Assembly (NCBI GenBank): GCA_004211905.1
Contig: SHBP01000001.1
Coordinates: 186,001-250,000, forward strand
Reading direction: 5' to 3'
DNA: 64,000 nt
DNA from: SAR92 clade bacterium
GTDB taxonomy: Bacteria > Pseudomonadota > Gammaproteobacteria > Pseudomonadales > Porticoccaceae
How positions within the stretch are numbered: the stretch's first letter is position 1; each line of letters opens with the position of its first letter. Shown piece after piece: positions 37,204-46,884 of this stretch. Both the position numbers and the translations under genes were made by a program. The notes beneath the pieces are model-generated. The model saw only the letters and a list, made by a program, of their open reading frames with translations, did no database searches and had not been told where the DNA came from.

Positions 37204-38601
37204 TTAGGATAGGATGTTCTCCGCGATAAAATGCTGAACCTCTGACTGCACATTGTCTAAAACAGTAAAATGCTCCTTACGGTCAAAAAGATCTGCCATA
37301 TGATTAGGTAAATCAGGATCTCTTGGATACCCAGCTTTCTTAACCGCCTCAGGGAATTTGGCAGGATGCGCAGTGGCAAGAGTCACCATCGGGGTGTTTG
37401 TATCTTCGCGACAGGCCCGTGCTGCCGCAAGGCCAATGGCCGTATGTGGATCAAGCAGGTAATCAATATCTCTGTTTGTCGTCCTGATGAGGTCGATCAT
37501 CCCACTGTCATCACATCGAAAACTAGTGAACAACTCCCTAGCTCGATCTAAAGCAGAGTTACTCAACTGCATCGATCCCGCTTTCGCATCATTCATTAAT
37601 TGAGCAATAACAGCACCATCGTGATTATAAAGATCAAATAACAGACGCTCAAAATTACTAGAAATCATGATATCCATGCTCGGCGCCAAACTCTGCTCAA
37701 GAGGTCGAGTGGTATGATCATTATCGCTAATACAACGATGTAAAATATCGTTTTGATTGGTTGCAATTACTAACTGCTTGATTGGCAACCCCATTTTGTG
37801 TGCCAAGTAACCGGCAAAAATATCTCCAAAATTACCGGTAGGAACAGAAAAAGAAACTGCTTGATCAGGCCCTCCAAGTCGCAAGGAAGCCCAAAAATAA
37901 TAGACAATCTGAGCCATTATACGAGCCCAGTTGATCGAGTTTACTGCAACAAGTTGTCGACTATCTGGCAGAAATGACTGATCAGAAAAACTTGCTTTAA
38001 CCATATTTTGGCAATCATCAAAATTCCCATGCAATGCGATATTATGAATATTATCTGCTTGAACTGTTGTCATTTGGCGTCGCTGTACATCTGACACTCG
38101 TTGATAAGGATGTAGGATGAATATATCGATGTTCTCACATCGTCTACAACCCTCAATTGCCGCAGAACCGGTGTCGCCAGAGGTAGCGCCCATAATGACA
38201 ACTTTTTGCTGCCGCTTTCCTAGGGTGTAGTCCAGTAGATTACCCAAAAATTGTAGGGCAAAATCTTTAAATGCAAGAGTGGGACCATGGAACAACTCCA
38301 AGATCCATTCGTTGTCACCGGTCTTTACCAGTGGTGCAATATCCTGATGACGGAAGTCAACATAGGACTTCTCGATCAATTGCTCTAAATCGCTTTCAGA
38401 AATAGCACCGTCAACAAAAGGGGTAATCACTTTTAATGCTAACTGTTGATAGGATAAACCAGACCAAGAGGCAATCTCTTCATGACTGAACTGCGGCAAC
38501 GACCTCGGCACATACAGACCTCCATCTGGCGCCAACCCAGTCAAGATGACATCCTCAAAACTTTTAGGCTCACCACCACCGCGAGTACTAATGTATTCCA
38601 T
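37204..38601 (-). CDS. thrC: Threonine synthase
   Basis: A PLP enzyme that converts O-phosphohomoserine to threonine. The 465-residue protein opens MEYISTRGGGEPKSFEDV and has the PLP-lysine motif LFHGPTLAFKDFALQFLG near residue 113, with GATSGDTGSAA and SVPTGNFGDIFAGYLA downstream. It follows hom by about 45 bases, the hom-thrC order typical of gammaproteobacteria without a thrABC leader operon. Confidence 0.98.
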   Translation of the reverse strand: MEYISTRGGGEPKSFEDVILTGLAPDGGLYVPRSLPQFSHEEIASWSGLSYQQLALKVITPFVDGAISESDLEQLIEKSYVDFRHQDIAPLVKTGDNEWILELFHGPTLAFKDFALQFLGNLLDYTLGKRQQKVVIMGATSGDTGSAAIEGCRRCENIDIFILHPYQRVSDVQRRQMTTVQADNIHNIALHGNFDDCQNMVKASFSDQSFLPDSRQLVAVNSINWARIMAQIVYYFWASLRLGGPDQAVSFSVPTGNFGDIFAGYLAHKMGLPIKQLVIATNQNDILHRCISDNDHTTRPLEQSLAPSMDIMISSNFERLLFDLYNHDGAVIAQLMNDAKAGSMQLSNSALDRARELFTSFRCDDSGMIDLIRTTNRDIDYLLDPHTAIGLAAARACREDTNTPMVTLATAHPAKFPEAVKKAGYPRDPDLPNHMADLFDRKEHFTVLDNVQSEVQHFIAENILS

Positions 38602-38645
38602 TTAACAGTTTCCCAACAATGACTTATTGATTATCTTATCTTGAC

Positions 38646-39956
38646 TCACGCTTGGTCTAAATATTCAACGCGTATGAAGTTCACTGGACCACGCACAGTC
38701 TCAAGTTGCTCGATATGCTCCACGGCTTCATCTAAACATTTTTCTTTAGTCACATTCGTTAGAATAATGACATCGACATAACTCTCGCCAGCGGGTTGGT
38801 CACGTTGAATAATAGATTCAATACTGATCCCAGCATCGGCCATTATTTTCGTCACATTGGATAGAACACCTGGCTTATCCAACGCAGAAAATCGGATATA
38901 AAAACCCGTGTCAACTTCTTCAATACCCTTTAACGGTTGTTCTTTTAGCGCGGTCAGTTTACATCCCAGTGCTGGAACCCAAGCGTCTGGATAAGAGTCC
39001 AAATTTCTTGCTATATCCACGATATCAGCTATCACAGAAGAGGCTGTAGGCTCTGAACCTGCTCCAGGACCATAAAAAAGAGTGGTGCCAACCGCATCAG
39101 CGTTGACCATAACTGCATTTAAAACATCATTCACGCCAGCTATCAATGAACGCTCAGGCACCAAGGTCGGATGTACCCGCAATTCCACGCCATTTTTAGT
39201 TTGCCTCGCTATACCGAGATGCTTGATCGCGTAACCAAGCTCTCTAGCATAAGCAACATCTTGAGGTTGCAATTTTGTAATGCCCTCAGTAAAGAGGCCT
39301 TTAAGTGATAAAGGCGTACTAAAGGCAATTGAGGCCAAAATAGCCAGCTTGTGCGAGGCATCTATCCCCTCAACATCAAATGTTGGATCAGCCTCGGCAT
39401 ATCCTTTTTCTTGGGCTTCAATTAAGACGTCACTAAAATCTCTGCCCTTAATATCCATCTCAGACAAAATAAAGTTAGTCGTACCATTGATAATTCCAGC
39501 GAGCCAATTAATACGGTTAGCCGATAAGCCTTCGCGAAGCGATTTGACAATTGGTATTCCCCCGGCCACAGCAGCTTCATAGCAAACCATCAGCCCTCGT
39601 GACTCCGCCTCAGAAAAGATTTCCATTCCATGCTCTGCAATCAGTGCTTTATTCGCCGTTACAACGTGCTTGCCATTCTTTAGCGCGGTCATCACCAATT
39701 TATAAGCTGTCGTCGTTCCTCCAATAAGCTCTACAACAACGTTAATATCAGGATTTTTAGCTACCTCAAATATGTCACGAGTAACAGCTGTCTTGGAAAG
39801 GGCGCAGTCAGGGTTATCTCGCCGGCAACCGATCTGTACTATTTTAATTTCACAGTTTGCCCTAGCGTTAATTGCCCCCAAGTTTCGAGATATAACGTTA
39901 TACACGCCAGATCCCACGGTTCCTAGACCGCATATACCTATGTTTACTACTCTCAC
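38646..39956 (-). CDS. hom: Homoserine dehydrogenase
   Basis: Reduces aspartate semialdehyde to homoserine for threonine and methionine synthesis. The protein, 436 residues from a GTG at 39956, has the Rossmann motif GICGLGTVGSGV near the start, the catalytic segment AGIINGTTNFILSEM, and a C-terminal ACT domain (RFSALDKPGVLSNVTKIMADAGISIE) that usually binds threonine for feedback inhibition. GAGG stands 7 bases before the GTG. A longer frame from 39986 adds ten residues without homology. Confidence 0.97.
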   Translation of the reverse strand: MRVVNIGICGLGTVGSGVYNVISRNLGAINARANCEIKIVQIGCRRDNPDCALSKTAVTRDIFEVAKNPDINVVVELIGGTTTAYKLVMTALKNGKHVVTANKALIAEHGMEIFSEAESRGLMVCYEAAVAGGIPIVKSLREGLSANRINWLAGIINGTTNFILSEMDIKGRDFSDVLIEAQEKGYAEADPTFDVEGIDASHKLAILASIAFSTPLSLKGLFTEGITKLQPQDVAYARELGYAIKHLGIARQTKNGVELRVHPTLVPERSLIAGVNDVLNAVMVNADAVGTTLFYGPGAGSEPTASSVIADIVDIARNLDSYPDAWVPALGCKLTALKEQPLKGIEEVDTGFYIRFSALDKPGVLSNVTKIMADAGISIESIIQRDQPAGESYVDVIILTNVTKEKCLDEAVEHIEQLETVRGPVNFIRVEYLDQA

Positions 39957-40083
39957 CTCATTACCTCTGCATGCTCCTAGATCCAAGATGCGTAAAACTC
40001 GCCAGCCTGTTTTACCGACAATTTTATACTATTTGAGGATTTAATCGGGTTTATTAACTAAGTATTTTTTCACAACAAAAGAT

Positions 40084-40833
40084 TTAGCTGCCTATACCTA
40101 GAATTTTCGCTAGAGCCTCAGCCTTTTGATAGCCTGGGAGCATCGTTCCATCCATAAGAACGATAGCTGGTGTTCCCGTGACCCCTAACCGCTGACCGAG
40201 ATTATAGTGCTCTGCAACCGGGTTTTCTGAACAAACATTTACTGGATCATCATCGCCATTTTTAGATCGCGTTAAACTACCTTGGGGATCATCTGAGCAC
40301 CAAGCAGTGGCGATCTTGTCATATGAAACAGATGCTACTCCAGCTCTTGGGAATGCAAGGTATCTAACCTCGACACCCATTTGATTGAGTTCCGGCACCT
40401 CTTGATGTAGCTTTCGACAATAACCACAATCCACATCAGTGAAGACATTAATAATTGCTTTTGTTGGGATAGAAGACTTGAAAATAATCATTTCATCTGT
40501 AGATAACGAAGCAAATGCCTCTCTGCGATCAACGTCGAGACGTAAGTTACGGACATCCACAAACTGACCCACTTTGACCTTATAAAGCGCGCCATCAAAG
40601 AAAAATTCACCATCCTTAGAGACGTAAAGTATGGGTCCTCCCATTACCTGTACCTCATAAAACGCAGGAATTTCGGATGGACCAATAAACTTATAATCTA
40701 AATCAGATCGCGCCGATTTCAGCTTTGAAATTATAGTCTGCCGAACGACTTGATCATCATCCGCAAGAGTCGAGCCTGTACATGCCAGCATTATTACTAA
40801 AAAACATGCCAGCCAACTTGAAAAAGATTTCAT
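40084..40833 (-). CDS. dsbC: Periplasmic disulfide isomerase DsbC
   Basis: DsbC reshuffles wrong disulfides in periplasmic proteins. The 249-residue protein has a signal peptide (about 1-24), an N-terminal dimerisation domain, and the thioredoxin-like domain with active site CGYC at residues 136-139 in FTDVDCGYCRKLH, plus the cis-proline loop TGTPAIVLMDG. A second cysteine pair lies at WCSDD and NVCSEN. It is upstream of hom-thrC, as in Pseudomonas, where xerD normally precedes it; here the PII gene takes that place. Confidence 0.95.
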   Translation of the reverse strand: MKSFSSWLACFLVIMLACTGSTLADDDQVVRQTIISKLKSARSDLDYKFIGPSEIPAFYEVQVMGGPILYVSKDGEFFFDGALYKVKVGQFVDVRNLRLDVDRREAFASLSTDEMIIFKSSIPTKAIINVFTDVDCGYCRKLHQEVPELNQMGVEVRYLAFPRAGVASVSYDKIATAWCSDDPQGSLTRSKNGDDDPVNVCSENPVAEHYNLGQRLGVTGTPAIVLMDGTMLPGYQKAEALAKILGIGS

Positions 40834-40930
40834 TATTTTAGTCTCGGATAATTTGTAATTTAAACCACAGTGAAGAAGTCCACGCCATAACTAGCGCTCT
40901 CCATCCTTCCCTATTAAGCTCAACGATGGT

Positions 40931-41344
<414 letters not shown>

Positions 41345-41382
41345 TCAAAAATCGTGAAATAATTTTGACTAACTGACGGACA

Positions 41383-41411
41383 AAAAAAAACCGGAGCACA
41401 AGGCTCCGGTT
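41383..41411 (-). terminator. Rho-independent terminator downstream of amtB
   Basis: On the minus strand AACCGGAGC pairs perfectly with GCTCCGGTT (41411-41403 with 41397-41389) around a five-base loop and is followed by a run of T. The 9-base stem and T-tract make a strong intrinsic terminator that separates amtB from the second PII gene. Confidence 0.88.
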
Positions 41412-41431
41412 AATCTAGGGGTTACTGAAAC

Positions 41432-42673
41432 CTATGACTTAGCAGCAACAAACTCAGGGTATGCTTCCATTCCGCACTCTGAAAGATCAACTCCGTCAAA
41501 CTCTTCTTCCTGAGAGACACGAATTCCCATGGTAGACTTTAGAATACTCCATACAATCGCACTGACGCCAAAGACCCAGATAAAGATAGTTGCAGCGCCA
41601 ATCAACTGGCCAGATAATGTTGAAGCATCATTCGTTAGCGGCACTAGAAGCAGACCTAATAAACCAACGACACCGTGAACAGAAATAGCACCAACTGGAT
41701 CATCAATCTTTAGTTTATCTAGACCTACAATACTAAAGACCACTAAAACACCACCTAATCCACCGAATAGCGTTGCTTGCAAAGCGGTAGGAGTTGATGG
41801 CTCTGCAGTAATCGCTACAAGACCAGCTAATGCACCATTCAGGGCCATCGTGAGATCAGCTTTACCAAACATGAACCTAGCAACGATAAGAGCAGCAATT
41901 AATCCGCCACTTGCAGCTGCATTAGTATTCAAGAATACCACCGCTACAGCATTCGCGCTTTCAACTGAAGCGGTAGCAAGGACCGACCCTCCATTGAAAC
42001 CAAACCAGCCTAACCATAAGATAAATGTTCCTAAGGTGGCCATGGGTAGATTGGCACCAGGAATTGCATTTACTGAACCATCGGCTCCGTACTTGCCCTT
42101 TCGAGCTCCTAGCAAGAGAACGCCAGCCAAGGCAGCAGACGCACCAGCCATGTGTACGATACCCGAACCAGCGAAGTCAGAAAAACCAAGATCCCCTAAG
42201 GTATATAAACCGAAGACGGACTGCCCGCCCCAAGTCCACGATCCTTCCATCGGATAAATAAAGCCTGTCATAACAACTGCAAAAGCTAAAAATGCCCATA
42301 ATTTCATTCGCTCTGCCACTGCACCTGAAACGATAGACATAGCTGTAGCAACAAAGACTACCTGAAAATAGAAATCAGCAGAGGGAGCATAAGTAGCTGG
42401 CTCTTCAACGCCTGTAGCGCCGTCACCGGTGATGCCTCTTAACAACAGATCACCCAAGTCGGCGTACATAATGTGATAGCCACAAACCATATACATGGTG
42501 CAGGCGACCGCAAATAAAGAAATATTTTTGGTTAATATTTCGGTAGTATTTTTAGAGCGGACCAAACCCGCCTCGAGCATGGCAAACCCAGCTGCCATCC
42601 ACATAACCAATGCGCCGCACATTAAAAAGTAAAATGTATCGAGCGCGTACTGTAATTCAAATATCTCGTTCAT
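41432..42673 (-). CDS. amtB: Ammonium transporter AmtB
   Basis: A trimeric inner-membrane ammonium channel. The 413-residue protein has about eleven helices. The pore twin histidines are visible in GIVHMAGASAALAG and AISVHGVVGLLG. The first helix carries FYFLMCGALVMWMAAGFAMLEAGLVRSKN, typical of the family. It follows glnK by 14 bases; PII binds AmtB and closes it when ammonium is ample. A strong terminator lies about 20 bases after its stop. Confidence 0.98.
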   Translation of the reverse strand: MNEIFELQYALDTFYFLMCGALVMWMAAGFAMLEAGLVRSKNTTEILTKNISLFAVACTMYMVCGYHIMYADLGDLLLRGITGDGATGVEEPATYAPSADFYFQVVFVATAMSIVSGAVAERMKLWAFLAFAVVMTGFIYPMEGSWTWGGQSVFGLYTLGDLGFSDFAGSGIVHMAGASAALAGVLLLGARKGKYGADGSVNAIPGANLPMATLGTFILWLGWFGFNGGSVLATASVESANAVAVVFLNTNAAASGGLIAALIVARFMFGKADLTMALNGALAGLVAITAEPSTPTALQATLFGGLGGVLVVFSIVGLDKLKIDDPVGAISVHGVVGLLGLLLVPLTNDASTLSGQLIGAATIFIWVFGVSAIVWSILKSTMGIRVSQEEEFDGVDLSECGMEAYPEFVAAKS

Positions 42674-42687
42674 TGTTCTTCCTTAAT

Positions 42688-43044
<357 letters not shown>

Positions 43045-43085
43045 CTAAAGCCACTCATATTGCTTTAAAGAAAATGCCTCATCGA

Positions 43086-43751
43086 TTACAGCGACTTTGA
43101 GATGGTAATTGCAAATTCAGCATCAGCATCTAGGGCACCGCTTCCCGATGAATCAATAAAACTAAAATCAACGCCGACTCCACTGACTTCAGTGCTAAGA
43201 GAGATCGAATAGTCATCGACCGTGTCGCCAAAGACTTCGTCGTAGGCGACATCGTCATCAGCTGAAATAGTTCCGTAGTGAAGGCCTAGGCTCCAGTTCT
43301 CACCCAAAGAAAAACCATAATCTACATAAACGTAAGTAGTTTCACCTGAGGAGGCGAAGTAATCGTCAGAAAAGTTAAAACCAACGGTCGCATCACCAAA
43401 GGACAAGCTCCCATATAATTCTTCAAAATCTAAAGTCGAATCTCCGGGATAACCGTAGAACAAGTAGCCCACATCGAAGCTCACTGTTTCAGTTAAGTCA
43501 CCACCATAGCCCACGTAATAATCTAGCTCTGGCCCGTTACTAAAATCAATACTCGAAGCCCATGTGCCCACATAAATACCATTTTCAAAATTGACATCGA
43601 ATCCGCCTGATAGCGCCTCTCCACCAGCTTGATCGACGCCTCGGAAAAAATATTCGGATCCAAGTGCTACGTTTCCTGAAATTTCAGCGGACATTCCTGT
43701 AGCTGCTGTCATCATAGTTGCAGCCAAAACTGCAGTTTTCATTGTTTTCAT
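43086..43751 (-). CDS. TorF family outer-membrane protein (putative porin)
   Basis: A 221-residue exported protein with a signal peptide (about 1-22, cleaved near MSA-EISG), then alternating amphipathic strands rich in Tyr, Phe, Gly and Asp, ending in the aromatic/hydrophobic strand AEFAITISKSL. The opening SGNVALGSEYFFRGVDQ is the hallmark of the TorF/TIGR02001 group, whose members often stand next to glnK-amtB in marine bacteria. A role in outer-membrane uptake of nitrogen compounds is inference. It is the first gene behind the sigma-54 promoter. Confidence 0.87.
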   Translation of the reverse strand: MKTMKTAVLAATMMTAATGMSAEISGNVALGSEYFFRGVDQAGGEALSGGFDVNFENGIYVGTWASSIDFSNGPELDYYVGYGGDLTETVSFDVGYLFYGYPGDSTLDFEELYGSLSFGDATVGFNFSDDYFASSGETTYVYVDYGFSLGENWSLGLHYGTISADDDVAYDEVFGDTVDDYSISLSTEVSGVGVDFSFIDSSGSGALDADAEFAITISKSL

Positions 43752-43819
43752 TTAGTAATCTCCCAAGATTGTGTTGTCAAATGATTTGTGTCTCACCTTT
43801 CGGTCAGTAACTATGCCTT

Positions 43820-43836
43820 TGCATATTGCATGCCAA
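43820..43836 (-). promoter_or_regulatory. Putative sigma-54 promoter of torF-glnK-amtB
   Basis: On the minus strand the bases read TTGGCATGCAATATGCA. The -24 GG and -12 GC have the required ten bases between them, and 11 of the 13 defined consensus bases of TTGGCACG-N4-TTGCW agree. Transcription would begin near 43810, about 60 bases ahead of the TorF-like gene. This fits nitrogen control of the operon. Confidence 0.72.
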
Positions 43837-43887
43837 CTCTTGAAAGTCGCCTCCAAACAAGGGTTTATGAGCAAAAAGCAGGCTTTA

Positions 43888-43904
43888 TGCGCTAAATTGG
43901 TGCG
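43888..43904. promoter_or_regulatory. NtrC-like binding site
   Basis: TGCGCTAAATTGGTGCG matches the NtrC box TGCACY-N5-GGTGCA except for one base in each half. Its centre is about 86 bases upstream of the predicted sigma-54 start, a normal enhancer distance. Confidence 0.65.
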
Positions 43905-43930
43905 ACAACTCGCTACTTGGTTCTTTGCAA

Positions 43931-43947
43931 TGCACCAAAACAGTAAT
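43931..43947. promoter_or_regulatory. Possible second NtrC half-site
   Basis: TGCACCAAAACAGTAAT has a perfect left half of the NtrC box (TGCACC) but a poor right half. It lies 43 bases, about four helical turns, from the stronger site, which would allow cooperative binding on the same face. Confidence 0.4.
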
Positions 43948-44044
43948 CTTAGAATCCACCGAAAAGAAGACTTTAATATGTCAAAATAAGCTGACAATGA
44001 TCTCCAAACATTGAATAATAGTGTTCAAGACTGGAGCATGGAAA

Positions 44045-44299
44045 ATGGAAAGCGAAGATATTTATAGTCAGTTTCAATCTCATCTTGAGAAAACTCTTTC
44101 AGGCGCAGAGGCAATGAGTACTGAGATGCACCAACTCTTGCGTGCGGCAATGAATAAGACGCTATCCAACTTAGACGTAGTAACTCGTGAAGAGTTTGAT
44201 ACTCAGCAAGCGGTTCTAGTGCGATCTCGTGAGAAAATTGATGTCCTAGAAAAACAAATAGCGGAAATTGAAACCCTGATCACCAAAAATAAAGCTTAA
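44045..44299 (+). CDS. ubiK: Ubiquinone biosynthesis accessory factor UbiK
   Basis: UbiK (YqiC) is a small coiled-coil protein that helps the Ubi complex make ubiquinone under aerobic conditions. From ATG 44045, with GGAG 8 bases upstream, the product has 84 residues: an amphipathic N-terminal region (EDIYSQFQSHLEKTL) and a C-terminal coiled coil (VTREEFDTQQAVLVRSREKI). An upstream GTG at 44021 is less likely. It is divergent from the nitrogen operon and precedes comM, the same yqiC-comM adjacency seen in pseudomonads. Confidence 0.9.
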   Translation: MESEDIYSQFQSHLEKTLSGAEAMSTEMHQLLRAAMNKTLSNLDVVTREEFDTQQAVLVRSREKIDVLEKQIAEIETLITKNKA

Positions 44300-44357
44300 C
44301 GCGACCTTAATTAACTAAGGATAATTATTAGTAGTCTTTTCATACAAGGAGGTATGA

Positions 44358-45866
44358 ATGTCTCTTGCAGTGATTCAAAGTCGCGCCAAATCGGGTATCG
44401 ATGCCCCTTTAGTGTCTGTAGAAGTGCATCTATCCAACGGACTCCCCGCATTTCACCTAGTAGGCCTTCCCGAAACCTCTGTTAAAGAAAGTAAGGACCG
44501 CGTTCGTAGCGCAATTATAAATTCTCATTTTGAATTTCCAGCAAGGCGCATAACTGTAAATCTCGCGCCTGCCGATATCCCCAAAGAAGGCAGTCGATTT
44601 GATCTAGCAATTGCAATAGGCATTCTTGCTGCATCTGAGCAGATACCAACAAATTGCTTAAATGAATATGAATTTATTGGCGAACTAGCTCTAACAGGCG
44701 ACATAAGATCAGTAGAGGCAATACTACCATCAGCTCAGCAAACTGCTAAAAAGCAAAATAAACTAATTATCGCGACAGCTAATGCCCCTGAAGCTGGCTT
44801 GGTGGAGTCTCTAGAGGTCTTGCCAGCGAATCATCTTCTTGAGGTATCTGCGCATCTCCACGACCGTCAATTATTAGAACCCTGGGTCGGTCAAATAGTA
44901 AAATCTGATCAGACCAATCCAGAACTAAGAGACATTATTGGTCAACACCATGCCAAGAGAGCCATGGAGTTAGCTGCAACTGGCGGACACAACCTGCTTT
45001 TTTATGGGCCTCCAGGCACAGGTAAAACAATGCTCGCTAGTCGTTTACCTGGAATCTTGCCGCCACTATCCAACCAAGAGGCGCTCGAAGTCGCCTCCAT
45101 TCACTCGGTTGCAGGTAAAGGTTTGAGAAAAAACATTTGGGAAAGGCCGTTCCGCGCCCCTCACCACACTGCCTCTGCTGCAGCATTGGTAGGTGGCGGT
45201 GCCTCACCAAGACCAGGGGAAATATCTCTCGCGCACAAGGGTGTTCTCTTCCTAGATGAACTACCAGAATTTTCTCGCAACGTATTAGAAGTCCTTAGAG
45301 AGCCTCTCGAATCAGGAAAAATTATGATATCCAGAGTATCGGCTCAAACCCAGTACCCTGCAAATTTCCAGTTGAGTGCCGCAATGAATCCCTGCCCATG
45401 CGGATACTTAGGGGACAAACGTTGTGTATGTTCACTCGATCAAATTAGTCGTTACAGAAACAAAATTTCAGGCCCGTTAATCGATCGCATAGATCTTCAC
45501 GTTCAGGTTAGTGCAGTTGATAATCATGATCTTTTAGATCAATCCGCAGCGCCCAAAGGGGAATCCAATGATCAAATTCAACAAAGAGTGTGTGCAGCCC
45601 GTGATCTGCAGCTAAAGCGTCAAGGAAAAATCAACAATCAACTAACCAGTAAAGAAATTCGACAAGTATGTCCTCTCGATGAGCAGCTTAAAGATTTAAT
45701 GAATAAAGCTATTGAACGTTTCGGCCTGTCTGCTCGAGGCTTTTATCGAGTGTTAAAAGTAGCTAGAAGTCTGGCTGATCTTGACGCATCAAAATACCCT
45801 AAATCTCGCCATTATCAGGAAGCCTTAAGTTACCGTCCTACTATTCCAGAAAATCAACATAGTTAA
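44358..45866 (+). CDS. comM: ComM/YifB family AAA+ helicase
   Basis: ComM is a hexameric branch-migration helicase that extends DNA integration in natural transformation; the older label is Mg-chelatase-like ATPase. The 502-residue protein has an N-terminal Lon-like domain (LVGLPETSVKESKDRVRSA), Walker A FYGPPGTGKTMLASRLPG, Walker B VLFLDELPEF, and a C-terminal MCM-like domain with the cysteine motif AAMNPCPCGYLGDKRCVC. A strong AAGGAGG stands 5 bases before the start. The stop overlaps the convergent channel gene by 4 bases. ComM is conserved even in bacteria not known to be competent. Confidence 0.95.
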   Translation: MSLAVIQSRAKSGIDAPLVSVEVHLSNGLPAFHLVGLPETSVKESKDRVRSAIINSHFEFPARRITVNLAPADIPKEGSRFDLAIAIGILAASEQIPTNCLNEYEFIGELALTGDIRSVEAILPSAQQTAKKQNKLIIATANAPEAGLVESLEVLPANHLLEVSAHLHDRQLLEPWVGQIVKSDQTNPELRDIIGQHHAKRAMELAATGGHNLLFYGPPGTGKTMLASRLPGILPPLSNQEALEVASIHSVAGKGLRKNIWERPFRAPHHTASAAALVGGGASPRPGEISLAHKGVLFLDELPEFSRNVLEVLREPLESGKIMISRVSAQTQYPANFQLSAAMNPCPCGYLGDKRCVCSLDQISRYRNKISGPLIDRIDLHVQVSAVDNHDLLDQSAAPKGESNDQIQQRVCAARDLQLKRQGKINNQLTSKEIRQVCPLDEQLKDLMNKAIERFGLSARGFYRVLKVARSLADLDASKYPKSRHYQEALSYRPTIPENQHS

Positions 45867-46690
45867 TCTTTAACAATTCTCTCTGGCAACGAAACGCCAC
45901 ACTGATGGCAATATTCTGCGTCAAGATGATGCCCATTTCGGCCACAAACATTACATTGGCGATTGTTACTTTGACTTCCCATTTCTCGCGCTATTTCAGC
46001 AGTAAATATACCGGTGGGAATGGCAATAATACTATAACCGGTCAACATGGCCATGGTAGCGATAATCTGACCAAACACCGTTTGCGGAGTAATATCGCCA
46101 TAGCCAACGGTCGTAATGGTCACAATAGTCCAATAGATACTTCTCGGAATACTAGTGAAACCATTCTCAGGACCCTCAACTAAAAACATCAAACTACCAA
46201 AAATAATGCTAAGTATGAGGACGACTAAAAAGAATACTAATACTTTGCGGCGCGTAGCATAGATTGACCTAAGTAGGAGATTAGCCTCGGTTAGATAACG
46301 CACTAACTTGAATACCCGGAATATCCGCAACACCCTCAAAAGACGAATGACTAACCAGTAACTTGCACCAGGAAAAATTAATGCCAGATAGCTTGGTACA
46401 ATGGATAGTAGATCAACCAAACCATAAAAACTAAATATATACCGCAATGGCCTTGGTGATGAGTAGATACGCAGACAATATTCTAATGAGAAAAGCGCTG
46501 TAAACCCCCACTCCAACCCAAATAGCCAATAGCCATAATCACTATGTATCCAAGCTATAGAATCCAACACAACCGCTAAAACACTCACCAAAATAAGATA
46601 GATGAGAACAATATCAAAGCGTTGACCAGCAACTGTGTCAGTACCAAAGATAACTTGATAAATTCTGTCTCTCAATGATAAATCAATCAT
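45863..46690 (-). CDS. Voltage-gated-type potassium channel with C-terminal zinc ribbon
   Basis: A 275-residue six-helix ion channel. Helices run from about residue 22 to 225, with the arginine-rich voltage-sensor-like S4 (VIRLLRVLRIFRVFKLVRYL, about 132-151) and the K+ selectivity filter TTVGYGDITP. The cytoplasmic C-terminus ends in a two-CxxC module (CNVCGRNGH ... CHQCGVSL), a probable zinc ribbon. Regulation through this module is a guess. The gene faces comM and overlaps its stop by 4 bases. Confidence 0.9.
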   Translation of the reverse strand: MIDLSLRDRIYQVIFGTDTVAGQRFDIVLIYLILVSVLAVVLDSIAWIHSDYGYWLFGLEWGFTALFSLEYCLRIYSSPRPLRYIFSFYGLVDLLSIVPSYLALIFPGASYWLVIRLLRVLRIFRVFKLVRYLTEANLLLRSIYATRRKVLVFFLVVLILSIIFGSLMFLVEGPENGFTSIPRSIYWTIVTITTVGYGDITPQTVFGQIIATMAMLTGYSIIAIPTGIFTAEIAREMGSQSNNRQCNVCGRNGHHLDAEYCHQCGVSLPERIVKD

Positions 46691-46884
46691 GATCCTTACC
46701 TTGATAGAAAAAGTTAAACCAGTACAGATGATACTCCGAGATCAAACTATAGAACATTAAAAGTCTAGCGGCTAACCAATGGCCATCAACATACTATAGA
46801 ATTTCTGGATCGATCTTTTAATGCTAAAGTACCCCAACATTTCTATTCGCGCTTAAATAGCGTAAAAGGCTTGAAACACTCATC

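Noticed and set aside
43771-43989. A 72-codon plus-strand frame upstream of the TorF-like gene, and an opposing 81-codon frame
   Set aside because: Both read through the sigma-54/NtrC control region, have no recognisable domain, and lack a good ribosome-binding site; better explained as regulatory DNA.
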